Below are positions 1 to 8,398 of a stretch of DNA of 64,000 nt, piece after piece. This DNA comes from Phaeodactylibacter sp. (GTDB lineage Bacteria > Bacteroidota > Bacteroidia > Chitinophagales > Saprospiraceae): assembly GCF_022763345.1 (NCBI RefSeq), contig NZ_JALEGS010000004.1:51251-115250 (forward strand). Reading direction: 5' to 3'. Below the pieces are notes generated by a model that was given only the letters and a program-made list of their open reading frames with translations, ran no database searches and had not been told where the DNA came from. The position numbers were made by a program, and so were the translations under genes. The first letter of the stretch is position 1; each line of letters starts with the position of its first letter.

Positions 1-2
1 GC

Positions 3-260
3 TGGATGTGTGTGCGCACGGATAGCCGGGAATACAGTGCCCGAAGTGCCAGCTTTCCGCTTCCAAGAGCAGCAGTAGCAGCAATTGAAGGCGGCGAGGA
101 GCTGGGGCCGGTCATGGACGGTCTTTTTAAGGAACACAACACCAAACATAAAGGTGGTGCCGTAGGCCTGCTCACCAACGGGCTTGTCAGCCGGGAGGCT
201 TTATATATCCAACCGCTGATTTTTGCCCTTATCCCCTTTATGCACGAGCCCTTGTTCTGA
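3..260 (+). CDS. yjjX: Inosine/xanthosine triphosphatase (YjjX/NTPase family), 3' end only
   Basis: The reading frame is open from the window edge and ends with TGA at 258-260, so only the C-terminal ~85 residues are visible. They match the end of YjjX-type non-canonical purine NTP phosphatases: a block around ARSASFPLP, then EELGPVMD, then GGAVGLLTNGLVSR followed by the hydrophobic IFALIPF tail. The family hydrolyses ITP/XTP (house-cleaning of oxidised or deaminated nucleotides) in the cytoplasm. The last 23 bases overlap the 3' end of the convergent membrane-protein gene. The start lies outside the window; ATG at 6 is an internal Met. Confidence 0.8.
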   Translation, partial: WMCVRTDSREYSARSASFPLPRAAVAAIEGGEELGPVMDGLFKEHNTKHKGGAVGLLTNGLVSREALYIQPLIFALIPFMHEPLF

Positions 261-834
261 TAGCGGCTATCCGCTGCAGCCGCATCCGGTGGTGCCGCTG
301 TAGCAAAACCGGATAGAAATTACCCATAAGATTGATGCCCAGGCATAAAACACCCAATACAGGCTGTACGAAAAAAATGATATAGATACTAACCACGGTC
401 AGGATCAGAAAAGGGAGGAGGTGCCCAAACTCTGCCTTTTGGGACTGCTCTTCAAGATGCTTCAACCCGTCGGGCCGGCCGTTAAAATACCTTTGCTGCT
501 GAGCTTTATTGCGCCACAGCGTGACCAGCAGCAACTTCCGGAAACGCTCCACCCCGAAGACCTGATAAAACCATTTCAATTGATCGGGGTTAGCAACCTG
601 GTAGTAACGAGTGGGCAATAGCCGGTGTGTAGGCAGCGCAAAACCAGCAAATGCAAATATGCCGGTTACAAACATGTTGATCACCCACGCCAGCAAGATT
701 GCCGCCCAAAAGCCGATATCTGTATAATAGTCCACCCCAGATAACAGCCCGAATGACTGAAAGACTAAGAATATCGAGGCCATGATCAGCAGGACCTGCT
801 TCGGCAACTGCTGTAAGGTGGATTTGGAGGGCAT
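238..834 (-). CDS. Integral membrane protein, CrtO-like (glycosyl-4,4'-diaponeurosporenoate acyltransferase) family
   Basis: About 198 residues with roughly four hydrophobic segments: two near the N-terminus (after MPSKST), and a pair near the C-terminus. Between them is a charged stretch with VFGVERFRKLL and LVTLWRNKAQQQRYF, and near the end NLMGNFYPVLLQRHHRMRL. This pattern (short membrane protein, RFRK block, N-x-x-PVLLQR-x-x-R-x-R end) resembles the small acyltransferase-like family that includes staphylococcal CrtO. In Bacteroidota such proteins are common without a carotenoid cluster, and none is visible here, so substrate is unknown. Start chosen at Met 834 because the 16 residues upstream (to 882) look non-membrane and unconserved. 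Family assignment is by motif memory only. Confidence 0.65.
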   Translation of the reverse strand: MPSKSTLQQLPKQVLLIMASIFLVFQSFGLLSGVDYYTDIGFWAAILLAWVINMFVTGIFAFAGFALPTHRLLPTRYYQVANPDQLKWFYQVFGVERFRKLLLVTLWRNKAQQQRYFNGRPDGLKHLEEQSQKAEFGHLLPFLILTVVSIYIIFFVQPVLGVLCLGINLMGNFYPVLLQRHHRMRLQRIAAIRTRARA

Positions 835-1043
835 AAACGGCTTATTTTCAAGGCAACGCAATTCGCGGTTGCCAAAGTACAACTTTTCCTTTTTTACTGC
901 TTTTTAATTTAGAGCCAATGCTTCGTTTGAGCGTTCAAAAGCCGCAATTACGAACGCCGGGCTGACATTCACCCGTATTTCCCGCCCATGCACTGGCGGA
1001 ACTGCTATCTTTATTGTAAGTTGTAGGACTCAAATGCTATACC

Positions 1044-2501
1044 ATGAAAAAGTTTATCCTTACCATGATCATCAGCCTGTGCTTTTCGCTCGGGCTCTTC
1101 GCGATAGACGCAAGCATCTCCTTCGCGACCTTCAAAACGCCGGATAACCCTTACATCGAAGTTTACCTGCATATTGCCGGGCAGACGGTAGCCTTCAAAG
1201 AGATGCCCGACAGCATGTACCAGGCGAATGTGGAAGTGGTGATCCTCTTCAAGCAGGGCGAGGAGATTATCAAGTTTGACAAGTACGCCCTCAACAGCCC
1301 GCTGACCAAAAACCGCCTTGATTTTATTGACCTCAAGCGTTTTGCCCTTGAGCCGGGAGACTATAACCTCGTGGTCGCCGTTTCTGACCTCAACGAGGAA
1401 GGCAATGCTAAAGAATACAATACCGACTTCACCATTGGCTTCCCAGAAACAGAAATATGCCAGTCTGGTCTGACTTTGCTTTCCAGCTATACGAAAGCTG
1501 AGCCCGGACAAAACAACATGTTCGTCAAGAACGGCATCAAAATGGAGCCCCTGCCCTTTAACTTTTATAGCCGGCACGCCTCCCGCCTTATTTTTTACAA
1601 TGAGGTCTACAATTCTGACCAAGCGCTGGGTGAGGACTACCTGGTCAGTTACGCTGTGGAACCCGCCAACAAAGAAAACGCCAAGCCGATCATGATTGGG
1701 CATAAACGGCAGAAACCGGCCCCAATCGTCCCTGTGCTCATTGGCATGGACATCACCGAGCTGCCTTCCGGCAATTACAACCTGACTATGGAAGTACGCG
1801 ACCGCACCAAAGGGCTTCTGAGCAGCAAGACGGTCTTTTTCCAGCGCAGCAACCCATTCCTGAAGGAGGCGCCAATCGAAATGGTGGACTTCGATGTCAA
1901 GGAGGAGTTCGTTCAGCTGCTGGATGCGGAAGAATTAGAATATAGCCTGCGCGCCCTGACTCCGAAGATCCCGCAAAATGATGTGGAGGGCGTCAACAAC
2001 ATGATCAAAAATGAAAACCTTGAAGGACAACGGCTGTACCTGTTCAGCTACTGGGCAGGACAGGCGCCCAACAATCCAAAGGCCGCTTATGATAAATATA
2101 TGGAGATTGCCGCAGCCGTGGATAAAATGTACGATAGCGGCTTCCGCCACGGCTTTGAAACCGACCGCGGCTACTACTACCTCAAATACGGCCAGCCTGA
2201 TGATATGGAAATGCGGGATCAGGAACCCTCTGCCCCACCCTACGAGATTTGGACCTACTACGAGTTTCCGTACACTAATCAGAACAACGTGAAGTTCGTT
2301 TTCTACAACCCTTCTCTTTCACCGGGTGACTATGTACTGCTCCACTCCACTGCCATTGGTGAACGCAGCAATCCGGGCTGGCTCAGAGAGCTATACCGCG
2401 ATGCGCCTGCCAACGAGCTCAACGGGAATGACCCCTTCGGCGGCACCGATGTAATGGACAACTTCAACCGTAATGCCAGCCGGGTTTTCCGGGACTATTG
2501 A
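1044..2501 (+). CDS. GWxTD domain-containing secreted protein
   Basis: 485 residues with a clear signal peptide (MKKF, hydrophobic core ending at LGLFAIDA). The middle is beta-rich with no motif I recognise. Residues ~375-430 carry the GWxTD domain signature in variant form: FRHGFETDRGYYYLKYG, then PDDMEMRD and YEIWTYY. GWxTD proteins are large, often periplasmic or outer-membrane-associated proteins of Bacteroidota and Acidobacteriota; function is not established. Here the Trp of GWxTD is Phe (GFETD). The gene stands alone, is followed by a strong terminator, and converges on the caspase gene. Confidence 0.85.
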   Translation: MKKFILTMIISLCFSLGLFAIDASISFATFKTPDNPYIEVYLHIAGQTVAFKEMPDSMYQANVEVVILFKQGEEIIKFDKYALNSPLTKNRLDFIDLKRFALEPGDYNLVVAVSDLNEEGNAKEYNTDFTIGFPETEICQSGLTLLSSYTKAEPGQNNMFVKNGIKMEPLPFNFYSRHASRLIFYNEVYNSDQALGEDYLVSYAVEPANKENAKPIMIGHKRQKPAPIVPVLIGMDITELPSGNYNLTMEVRDRTKGLLSSKTVFFQRSNPFLKEAPIEMVDFDVKEEFVQLLDAEELEYSLRALTPKIPQNDVEGVNNMIKNENLEGQRLYLFSYWAGQAPNNPKAAYDKYMEIAAAVDKMYDSGFRHGFETDRGYYYLKYGQPDDMEMRDQEPSAPPYEIWTYYEFPYTNQNNVKFVFYNPSLSPGDYVLLHSTAIGERSNPGWLRELYRDAPANELNGNDPFGGTDVMDNFNRNASRVFRDY

Positions 2502-2526
2502 TTACAGAATGTAGGATGCGGTCTGG

Positions 2527-2566
2527 AAACCTGTGCGGAGCAAAAACGGCACAGGTTTTCTTTTTA
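2527..2566 (+). terminator. Rho-independent terminator of the GWxTD gene
   Basis: Ten-base arms AAACCTGTGC (2527-2536) and GCACAGGTTT (2549-2558) around a 12-nt loop, followed by a T-rich run (TTTTCTTTTT). It lies between two convergent genes and overlaps the last codons of the caspase gene. Confidence 0.85.
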
Positions 2567-4588
2567 TCCCCGGGAAAAGGTAACGATCATGGGCGTTGAA
2601 CCTCCAAAACCATCCGCTACATAAAAGGTGAGCTGCATTTCCGAAGACCGGATGTAATTGATCACCCCCGGGCTCCCGCCCCATACGCTGGAATACAGGT
2701 AGATATTTTGCCCTTCAATCGAGTACGTCTGCTGCTCTGTGCCAGCCGGGCTATAGACGGAGACCTGCCCATTAGAGTGAAAGGAATACACATACTCCGA
2801 AAGGTCGGTCCCGTACTGCCCAGCCAAATCCGACAAGGACTGCCCATTCATCACGATATCTTCTACCGCCCAGTCACCGAGGATGAGCTCTTGTAAAGTG
2901 GGTGCAGGCTTGGTCTTTGCAGGCTTGCCCTGACCGGAAGACGCTGTTTCCGCGGGAGGCATCTGCTGCCCACTTCCCGGTGACTGGTAAGCCGGTTCAT
3001 CGGTGTAGGGCTCGTCTTCCGGTAGCAGGTTTCCAATAATGCCCAACAGGATAAAAAACAGTGCAAAACCTCCGATCCATTTCAACAGCGTTCCGCCCCA
3101 ATTGCGTTTTTGTTTTTGGGGTGGTGCGGCTGTATTGGCCCCACGGGTGGGGGTGTTTTGGGCGTAGGCCGTCTCCCTTTGGGTAATAGGTGCAGGGCTT
3201 TTAAGCCGTTGCCGGCAAACCCTCATCAAGTCTTCCAGCTTAGGATCGTCGCCATGTTGGGCCGCTTCATTGAAGTACTGCAGGGCAAGGCGGTAGTTGT
3301 CGCGCGCCATAGCAGCTTTGCCGTTATTGAGGCTGCGTACAAATGCAATCCCGTTGGTACAAAGGTTGATCTGCTCCTCTACATAGGTGTAGTCCGGTGC
3401 AAAGCCCGCCATGAAGTACTGTAGGCTTTCCCGGTATTTTTCCCGGGCGCCCTCCATTTCCTCCTTCTGGAAAAGGCTTTCCGCTTCATCAACCAGGGAC
3501 TGATACTGCTCTTGAATGCCTTCGCGCTCTGCATCTTTTTGCGCAAGCTGCTCCAGCACCTTACGGCGGTCTTCCTGCTGTGCCTCCAGGGCATCCAGGC
3601 GTTTTTGGGCGGCTTCCAGGTATTTGCCCTTGCCAGCGTACTGTTTGAGGTAATTGCGGTAAGCCAGCTCATTGTCTTTTTGCCGGGCACTTTCCCATAT
3701 GGCGTCCTCTCTTAAAACCAGGAGCTGCTGACTGGCGCGTTGGGCAAATTTCCCACCCGGATAGTCGTTGAGGTAGGTTTCATAGGCAGCGGCTGTCCCT
3801 TCCTGCTCTACTTTTTCCCATAGCTCCTCCTCGCTCACTTTGAGGTGGAAGATAAACTCTCCGCCCCGGTCGCTGGAATTCTGCAACCGCCCGTCAATGG
3901 GTGCTTGTTGGGACAATTTCGGAATATGTTCCTTGACGTACTGCACCAGCGCAGTCGTATTCAGGGCAGGTACGGTATTGTCGCGCAACCGGCTGATCAG
4001 CAGGTCGGCGAATGGGCTGTGCTGACCAGGGGCACCATCCGAAACCACCTCCAAACGGCCGGAGCAAATGACCCGGCGCGAAGGGAAGTGCTCATCCACA
4101 GAGGCGTTGCGCGTACTGGTTAGCAAAGAGCCTGAAAAGCAGGAGTCCACAATCAGCAGGATGTGCTGCCCCTCCAACGCATTGACCCGCTTCAGGATGT
4201 TGGCATTGGAAATGTAAGTTTCTTCAGCACCCTTGCGGGCATCTTGGGGCACCCAGTAACCTTCGTCAAAATCCTGATCGAAGTAGCCGTGCCCGGAGTA
4301 GTAAATAATCAGGCTGTCGTGAGGGCCCATCCCGCGCTTCAGCTCCCGAAGGACGTTGTAGATGCCACCTTCGGAGGCGTCCTCGTTGAAGAGCTTGCGG
4401 ACATCGCCGGCTTCGAACTGGTACTGCTGGCAAAGTACATTGGCGAAAGTGCGGGCATCACGCACGGCATTGTGCAGCGCTGGCCAGTGCGCATAGTTAT
4501 CAATGCCAACTACTAAAAGGTGATTTTTCCCTTTGGCAGGATCAAATGCAGGTATGGCGGATTCCAGGTCTAGCCCTCGGTTGCCCAT
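2564..4588 (-). CDS. Caspase-fold (peptidase C14) protein with TPR-like linker, one membrane segment and lipocalin-like C-terminal domain
   Basis: 674 residues. Residues ~20-250 form a caspase domain: HLLVVGIDNYAHWPALHNA, catalytic His100 in YYSGHGYFD and Cys150 in VDSCFSGS. Residues ~250-480 are helical, with two ELWEKV / AIWESAR repeats of the type seen in bacterial caspases, and tetratricopeptide-like segments ending in QYFNEAAQ. One transmembrane segment follows (LLKWIGGFALFFILLGIIG, ~505-525), then a Pro/Gly-rich spacer. The C-terminal ~110 residues (LILGDWAVEDIVMNG onward, beta strands) resemble a lipocalin-like domain. With no signal peptide, the predicted topology puts the protease in the cytoplasm and the beta domain outside. 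Such orthocaspases cleave after basic residues or act in stress and defence signalling; the substrate here is unknown. No obvious operon partner. Confidence 0.85.
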   Translation of the reverse strand: MGNRGLDLESAIPAFDPAKGKNHLLVVGIDNYAHWPALHNAVRDARTFANVLCQQYQFEAGDVRKLFNEDASEGGIYNVLRELKRGMGPHDSLIIYYSGHGYFDQDFDEGYWVPQDARKGAEETYISNANILKRVNALEGQHILLIVDSCFSGSLLTSTRNASVDEHFPSRRVICSGRLEVVSDGAPGQHSPFADLLISRLRDNTVPALNTTALVQYVKEHIPKLSQQAPIDGRLQNSSDRGGEFIFHLKVSEEELWEKVEQEGTAAAYETYLNDYPGGKFAQRASQQLLVLREDAIWESARQKDNELAYRNYLKQYAGKGKYLEAAQKRLDALEAQQEDRRKVLEQLAQKDAEREGIQEQYQSLVDEAESLFQKEEMEGAREKYRESLQYFMAGFAPDYTYVEEQINLCTNGIAFVRSLNNGKAAMARDNYRLALQYFNEAAQHGDDPKLEDLMRVCRQRLKSPAPITQRETAYAQNTPTRGANTAAPPQKQKRNWGGTLLKWIGGFALFFILLGIIGNLLPEDEPYTDEPAYQSPGSGQQMPPAETASSGQGKPAKTKPAPTLQELILGDWAVEDIVMNGQSLSDLAGQYGTDLSEYVYSFHSNGQVSVYSPAGTEQQTYSIEGQNIYLYSSVWGGSPGVINYIRSSEMQLTFYVADGFGGSTPMIVTFSRG

Positions 4589-4769
4589 GGTTTTTGGGTT
4601 TTAGCGTTGTGCCCTGAAAGATAAGGATTTCCGGTGACAAATGTGCTGCAAGGGTTCGGGTAGGGGGAGTGGGGTCCATACAGAGGGCGTACAAGTTTTC
4701 GCAAAGTAAGCAAAGCCAGAGCAGAACACCCCCGCTTACCGAACTTTGCGCTCGTTGCGTGAAACCTGC

Positions 4770-5531
4770 CTATTTCCCCAGAGCCGATTCCCGCAACCGC
4801 TGTAGGAAAGGAGAGGCAAAAATAAAGTCCTGCAGCGTCTCATTATCGCTTTCCAGAACCTCGCCCCGGTGCCCGCGCCAGGCAATTTCACCCTGATAGA
4901 GCAAAATGATGTTCTCGCCGATCTCCATCACCGAGTTCATGTCGTGGGTGTTGATTACGGTGGTAATATTCTTTTCTTTGGTAATGTCCAGGATCAGCTC
5001 GTCAATAACAATAGAGGTCTTCGGGTCAAGCCCGGAGTTTGGCTCATCGCAAAACAGGTAGCGTGGATTGAGCACGATGGCCCGGGCAATACCCACCCGC
5101 TTTTGCATGCCACCGCTGATTTCAGAAGGGAAGCTGTCGTTGACCCCGGAGAGGCTGACCCGCTCCAGGCAGGAGTCCACCTGTTTGCGTTTCTCCTTGT
5201 AGGTCATATTGGTGAACATATCGAGCGGGAAACGAATGTTCTCCTCCACCGTCATAGAGTCAAAGAGGGCCGAAGCCTGAAAAAGCATGCCCACCTGCAT
5301 ACGGATGGCACGCACCTCTTTTTTATTCAAGCTGAAAAAATTGGTATCTCCGTACCAAACCTCACCGGAAGTAGGTTGCAACAAGCCGACCAATAGCTTG
5401 AGCAATACCGTTTTGCCCGCACCACTGCGCCCAATAATCAGATTGGTCTTACCCTGGTAAAATTCAGTGGTAATCCCTTTCAGTACTTCCTTTTCGTCAA
5501 AGGACTTAAAGATATCTTTTGTCCGGATCAT
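4770..5531 (-). CDS. mlaF: ABC transporter ATP-binding protein, MlaF-like
   Basis: 253 residues with all ABC ATPase motifs: Walker A GRSGAGKTVLLK, Q-loop MLFQASALFDSMTV, a Mla/Ttg2-type signature (SEISGGMQKRVGIARAI), Walker B YLFCDEPNSGLDP and H-loop THDMNS. The SGGMxKRV signature and the NSGLDP D-loop are characteristic of the MlaF/MceG group that energises lipid transport between the membranes. It is the downstream partner of the MlaE-type permease (9 bases between the genes). No MlaD (MCE) gene is visible next to it. Confidence 0.9.
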   Translation of the reverse strand: MIRTKDIFKSFDEKEVLKGITTEFYQGKTNLIIGRSGAGKTVLLKLLVGLLQPTSGEVWYGDTNFFSLNKKEVRAIRMQVGMLFQASALFDSMTVEENIRFPLDMFTNMTYKEKRKQVDSCLERVSLSGVNDSFPSEISGGMQKRVGIARAIVLNPRYLFCDEPNSGLDPKTSIVIDELILDITKEKNITTVINTHDMNSVMEIGENIILLYQGEIAWRGHRGEVLESDNETLQDFIFASPFLQRLRESALGK

Positions 5532-5540
5532 AAGCCTTGC

Positions 5541-6290
5541 TTAACTCGTCAGAATTACGGCCAGCAGGTAGTCGGCCACCAAAATCAAAATGTCGCTAAA
5601 AACCACAGCATTGGTACTCGCCTGCCCCAGCTCAATACTGCCGCCCCGCACGTGGTACCCCTGATAGCAGGACACCGTGGTGAGGATAAAAGCGAACACG
5701 ACCGCCTTGATGAACATCATTGTCACATTGAAGGGGTCAAAAAAGGAGCGCAGCCCCTTGATGTAGTCGGCATCTGCCATAACGCCTGTAGGCACAGAAG
5801 CCAGATACCCCCCAATAATGCTGATGAATGCCCCCACCGCCACCAGCATGGGAATCACCACCAGCGCCGCAATCACTTTAGGCATGATGAGGTAGGCTGC
5901 GGTATTCACGCCCATGATTTCCATCGCATCGATGTGCTCCTTTTGGCGCATCCCACCAATCTCAGAAGCGATATTGGACCCCACCTTGCCTGCCAGTACC
6001 AGGCAGGTAAAAGTTGGTGCCAGCTCAATAATCGTCATATCCCGCACCACATAGCCGATGTAATAGACCGGCACAAGCGTCCCATCCAGCTGATAGGAAA
6101 ACTGCACTGCCGTCACCGCACCGATAAAAATGGCGATCAGCCCTACGATAAACAAAGAACCAATGCCAATGTCATTCATCTGCCGCATCGTCTCCCTGTA
6201 ATACATCGAGACTTTCTCAGGTCGTGAGATTGCCGTGCCGAGCATCATCACATAGCGGCCAAAATGGTAGAGTATATTCTTTAAAAACAT
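5541..6290 (-). CDS. mlaE: MlaE-type ABC permease (phospholipid transport)
   Basis: 249 residues from Met 6290 (MFLKNILYHFGRYVMM). The frame is open for 35 codons upstream but that part lies in a long inverted repeat and is not typical of the family. Five to six membrane segments are seen, with the MlaE-family core: GSLFIVGLIAIFIGAV, the ELAPTFTCLVLAGKVGSNIASEIGGM region with the EQIDA-like element KEHIDAMEIMGVN, and the C-terminal VVFSDILILVADYLLAVIL. Together with the ATPase it should form the inner-membrane part of an Mla-like system maintaining outer-membrane lipid asymmetry. Probably transcribed from ~6400 to ~4770. Confidence 0.9.
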   Translation of the reverse strand: MFLKNILYHFGRYVMMLGTAISRPEKVSMYYRETMRQMNDIGIGSLFIVGLIAIFIGAVTAVQFSYQLDGTLVPVYYIGYVVRDMTIIELAPTFTCLVLAGKVGSNIASEIGGMRQKEHIDAMEIMGVNTAAYLIMPKVIAALVVIPMLVAVGAFISIIGGYLASVPTGVMADADYIKGLRSFFDPFNVTMMFIKAVVFAFILTTVSCYQGYHVRGGSIELGQASTNAVVFSDILILVADYLLAVILTS

Positions 6291-6327
6291 GAGCCTTATT
6301 ATAAAAAGACGGAAACAAAATAAGTTG

Positions 6328-6415
6328 GACCGTTTGCGGTTTTGCGAAATTTTATAAGCAACTGAAAACTTGGAAGTTGCGTTAAAATTTCGCAAAACCT
6401 AAAGAGAAAACGGTC
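6328..6415. repeat. Long cruciform-type inverted repeat in the mlaE 5' region
   Basis: A perfect 17-bp arm pair (6338-6354 and 6383-6399, GGTTTTGCGAAATTTTA and its complement) encloses an inner pair GCAACT / AGTTGC (6358-6363 / 6375-6380) and is flanked by an outer pair GACCGTTT / AAACGGTC (6328-6335 / 6408-6415). A shorter related palindrome AAGTT-N6-AACTT lies at 6439-6454. The element lies just upstream of mlaE, in its probable leader. Function unknown: mRNA structure, operator or REP-like element. Confidence 0.75.
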
Positions 6416-6574
6416 TGGCTTATGGCCGTCAAACTACTAAGTTTTGCGCAACTTTACCGCGCAAATGTAGAAGCTTTATCCCAAAAATGGGCAGCTTCCT
6501 GCCTTTAATTAGGCAAACGGCGCTTTTTGCATATCCGTACAAACAATACGTTACTCCCATTCGTTGCTCCCATT

Positions 6575-7282
6575 ATGGACCAACGCCCCACACTCCTCCT
6601 GACCGGCGCCACCAAAGGTATTGGCCGGGCTATTGCGGATCGCTTTGCACCGCATTGTGCCCGCATGGCGCTCATTGCCCGTACTGCTGCCGACCTGCAA
6701 TCGGCCCGGCAGGAACTGCAAGCCATCGCCCCGGAATGCCACATTGAAGTATTCCCCTGTGACCTTGCAGATGCCGAAGCCTTACAGAGCCTCTGCCAGA
6801 TCCTGAAGTCCGGCTACGAAACCATAGACATCCTCATCAACAACGCCGGCGCCTACCTGCCCGGCACCCTTTTGGAGGAACCCAGCGGTGCCCTGGAACA
6901 CATGATGGCGGTCAACCTCTACGCGCCCTACCACCTGAGTCGGGCTGTATGGCCCCAGATGCCCCGGGGCAGTCATATTTTCAACATCGCCTCCGTAGCC
7001 AGCCGGGAAGGGTATATTGGGAAAGGCTCCTACGGCATCACCAAAGCCGCTCTGCTGTCCTTCCATCACAGCCTGCGGCACGAACTCAAAGATAAAGGTA
7101 TAAGGACAACTGCTATCCTGCCCGGCCCCACCTGGTCCGATTCCTGGACTGGCGCCGACCTGCCGGCAGACCGCCTGCTGCAAGCCTCCGAAGTAGCCGA
7201 AGCCATTTGGAGCGCCTGGCAGCTGCCGCCCAATGCCGTTATTGAAGAAATCACCATCCGCCCCCAACTGGGCGATTTATAA
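6575..7282 (+). CDS. SDR family NAD(P)-dependent oxidoreductase
   Basis: 235 residues starting at Met 6575 (MDQRPTLLLTG); the upstream in-frame ATG at 6527 adds 16 residues that do not fit the fold. Rossmann cofactor motif TGATKGIG (~residues 10-17), NNAG motif (NNAGAYLPG), Ser in FNIASVAS and the catalytic Tyr-x3-Lys as YGITK. Classical short-chain dehydrogenase of cytoplasmic type; substrate cannot be read from sequence. Twelve bases separate it from a second SDR gene, with which it probably forms an operon; the two are about one third identical by eye, so they may be an old duplication. Confidence 0.88.
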   Translation: MDQRPTLLLTGATKGIGRAIADRFAPHCARMALIARTAADLQSARQELQAIAPECHIEVFPCDLADAEALQSLCQILKSGYETIDILINNAGAYLPGTLLEEPSGALEHMMAVNLYAPYHLSRAVWPQMPRGSHIFNIASVASREGYIGKGSYGITKAALLSFHHSLRHELKDKGIRTTAILPGPTWSDSWTGADLPADRLLQASEVAEAIWSAWQLPPNAVIEEITIRPQLGDL

Positions 7283-7294
7283 AATACTGAAGAT

Positions 7295-7984
7295 ATGAAA
7301 AACATCATCATCACCGGGGCCAGCCGGGGCATCGGGCGCGACACCGCCCTGAAACTCGCCAAAGACGGGCACCGCGTCCTCGCCCTGTCCCGCAACGAAG
7401 CCGCCCTAAAGGCACTGCAACAGGAAGCCGGAGATAACCTGCACTACCTCGCCTACGACATCACCTCCCCGGATGCCCGCCCCCTGCTCGAGATCATAGA
7501 GCCCTGGGGCACCGTAGACGTGCTGATCAACAACGCCGGCTACCTGCTCAACAAGCCCTTCCACGAAACCACCGGCACCGACTGGGAAAACGTCATGAGC
7601 GTCAACTTCCACGGGCCCGTCCACCTGCTACAAATGCTACGCCCCTTCCTGCAGGCCGCCGAAAAAGCCCACGTGCTCAATATCGGCAGCATGGGCGGCT
7701 ATCAGGGCAGTTCCAAGTTCCCGGGCCTGCTCGCCTACAGCGTCAGCAAAGCCGCCATCGCTACCCTCACGGAATGCCTGGCGGAAGAATGGAAAGACTC
7801 CGGCGTATGTGTCAACTGCCTGGCCCTCGGTGCTGTACAGACGGAAATGCTGGCCGCTGCTTTTCCCGGCATGCAAGCCCCGGTGAGCAGCGAGCAGATG
7901 GGGGGCTTTCTAAGCTACTTTGCGTTGCAGGGGCATCACTTTTTTAATGGGAAGGTGTTGCCGGTTTCGGTGTCTACGCCCTAG
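7295..7984 (+). CDS. SDR family NAD(P)-dependent oxidoreductase
   Basis: 229 residues. Cofactor motif TGASRGIGRD (residues 7-16), NNAGYLLNKP, Ser in LNIGSMGGYQG, and catalytic YSVSK. Slightly short at the C-terminus (ends ...KVLPVSVSTP), as in many small sepiapterin-reductase-like SDRs. Second gene of the pair after the SDR at 6575; followed by a hairpin terminator. Confidence 0.88.
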   Translation: MKNIIITGASRGIGRDTALKLAKDGHRVLALSRNEAALKALQQEAGDNLHYLAYDITSPDARPLLEIIEPWGTVDVLINNAGYLLNKPFHETTGTDWENVMSVNFHGPVHLLQMLRPFLQAAEKAHVLNIGSMGGYQGSSKFPGLLAYSVSKAAIATLTECLAEEWKDSGVCVNCLALGAVQTEMLAAAFPGMQAPVSSEQMGGFLSYFALQGHHFFNGKVLPVSVSTP

Positions 7985-7987
7985 TGG

Positions 7988-8018
7988 CTTAGGGTGCTGT
8001 ATCCCACAGCGCCCTAAG
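7988..8018 (+). terminator. Stem-loop after the SDR pair
   Basis: CTTAGGGTGCTG (7988-7999) pairs with CAGCGCCCTAAG (8007-8018) with one G-T wobble and a 7-nt loop. There is only a weak T run (TTCCGCTTTT), so termination efficiency is uncertain. Confidence 0.6.
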
Positions 8019-8037
8019 TTCCGCTTTTAGGTTTTTT

Positions 8038-8106
8038 AAACACATAGCCACATAGAGCACATAGCCAGACAATTTAACCCTATGTGTCCTATGTCCCTAT
8101 GTGTTT
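8038..8106. repeat. CATAG-rich imperfect inverted repeat
   Basis: Left arm 8038-8064 (three ACATAG-type words) and right arm 8080-8106 (three CTATGT words) are complementary at 23 of 27 positions, with a 15-nt loop. Each arm is itself a near-tandem repeat of a ~9-bp unit. The right arm runs into the 3' end of a TPR gene remnant. It looks like a short intergenic repeat element rather than an operator. Confidence 0.65.
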
Positions 8107-8294
8107 CCCATACCCAAAGCCGCCACCCGCCCCCGCACCGTCTCCAAATACCCCCCGATCTGCCCCCACTGCGTGCGCTTGTACAGCTTTTCCCAGACTT
8201 CTATGGCCTGATCGTAGAAAACTTTGGCTTCGACTGTATCTTCCTTCGCCCGGTACAGCTCCGCTAATTTGTAGTAGGAAATAGCCAGCCCGTT
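8097..8294 (-). pseudogene. C-terminal remnant of a tetratricopeptide-repeat protein
   Basis: On the minus strand a frame opens right after a stop at 8297-8295 and runs 65 codons to TAG at 8097-8099. It reads as a TPR unit (GLAISYYKLAELYRAKED, then AKVFYDQAIEVWEKLYKRTQW) followed by a short C-terminal tail. There is no start codon and the rest of the protein is missing, so this is a decayed or truncated gene copy. TPR/CHAT-type proteins with this repeat style are common in Saprospiria. Confidence 0.65.
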
Positions 8295-8398
8295 TTACCC
8301 CTTTCCCCCTCGAAACCAAGCAATCTCTTCTTATCCCTTTCGTATTCAATAATTTTATATTATGATACGGCTTCATCGCTAAATTAAACAAAACCACC

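Noticed and set aside
1011..1703. Long open frame on the minus strand inside the GWxTD gene
   Set aside because: It is the antisense of a well-supported gene, lacks recognisable domains and has no promoter.
4690..4760. CGCAAAGTAAGC ... GCTTACCGAACTTTGCG partial inverted repeat after mlaF
   Set aside because: Arms need a 5-base bulge and there is no T run; too weak to call a terminator.
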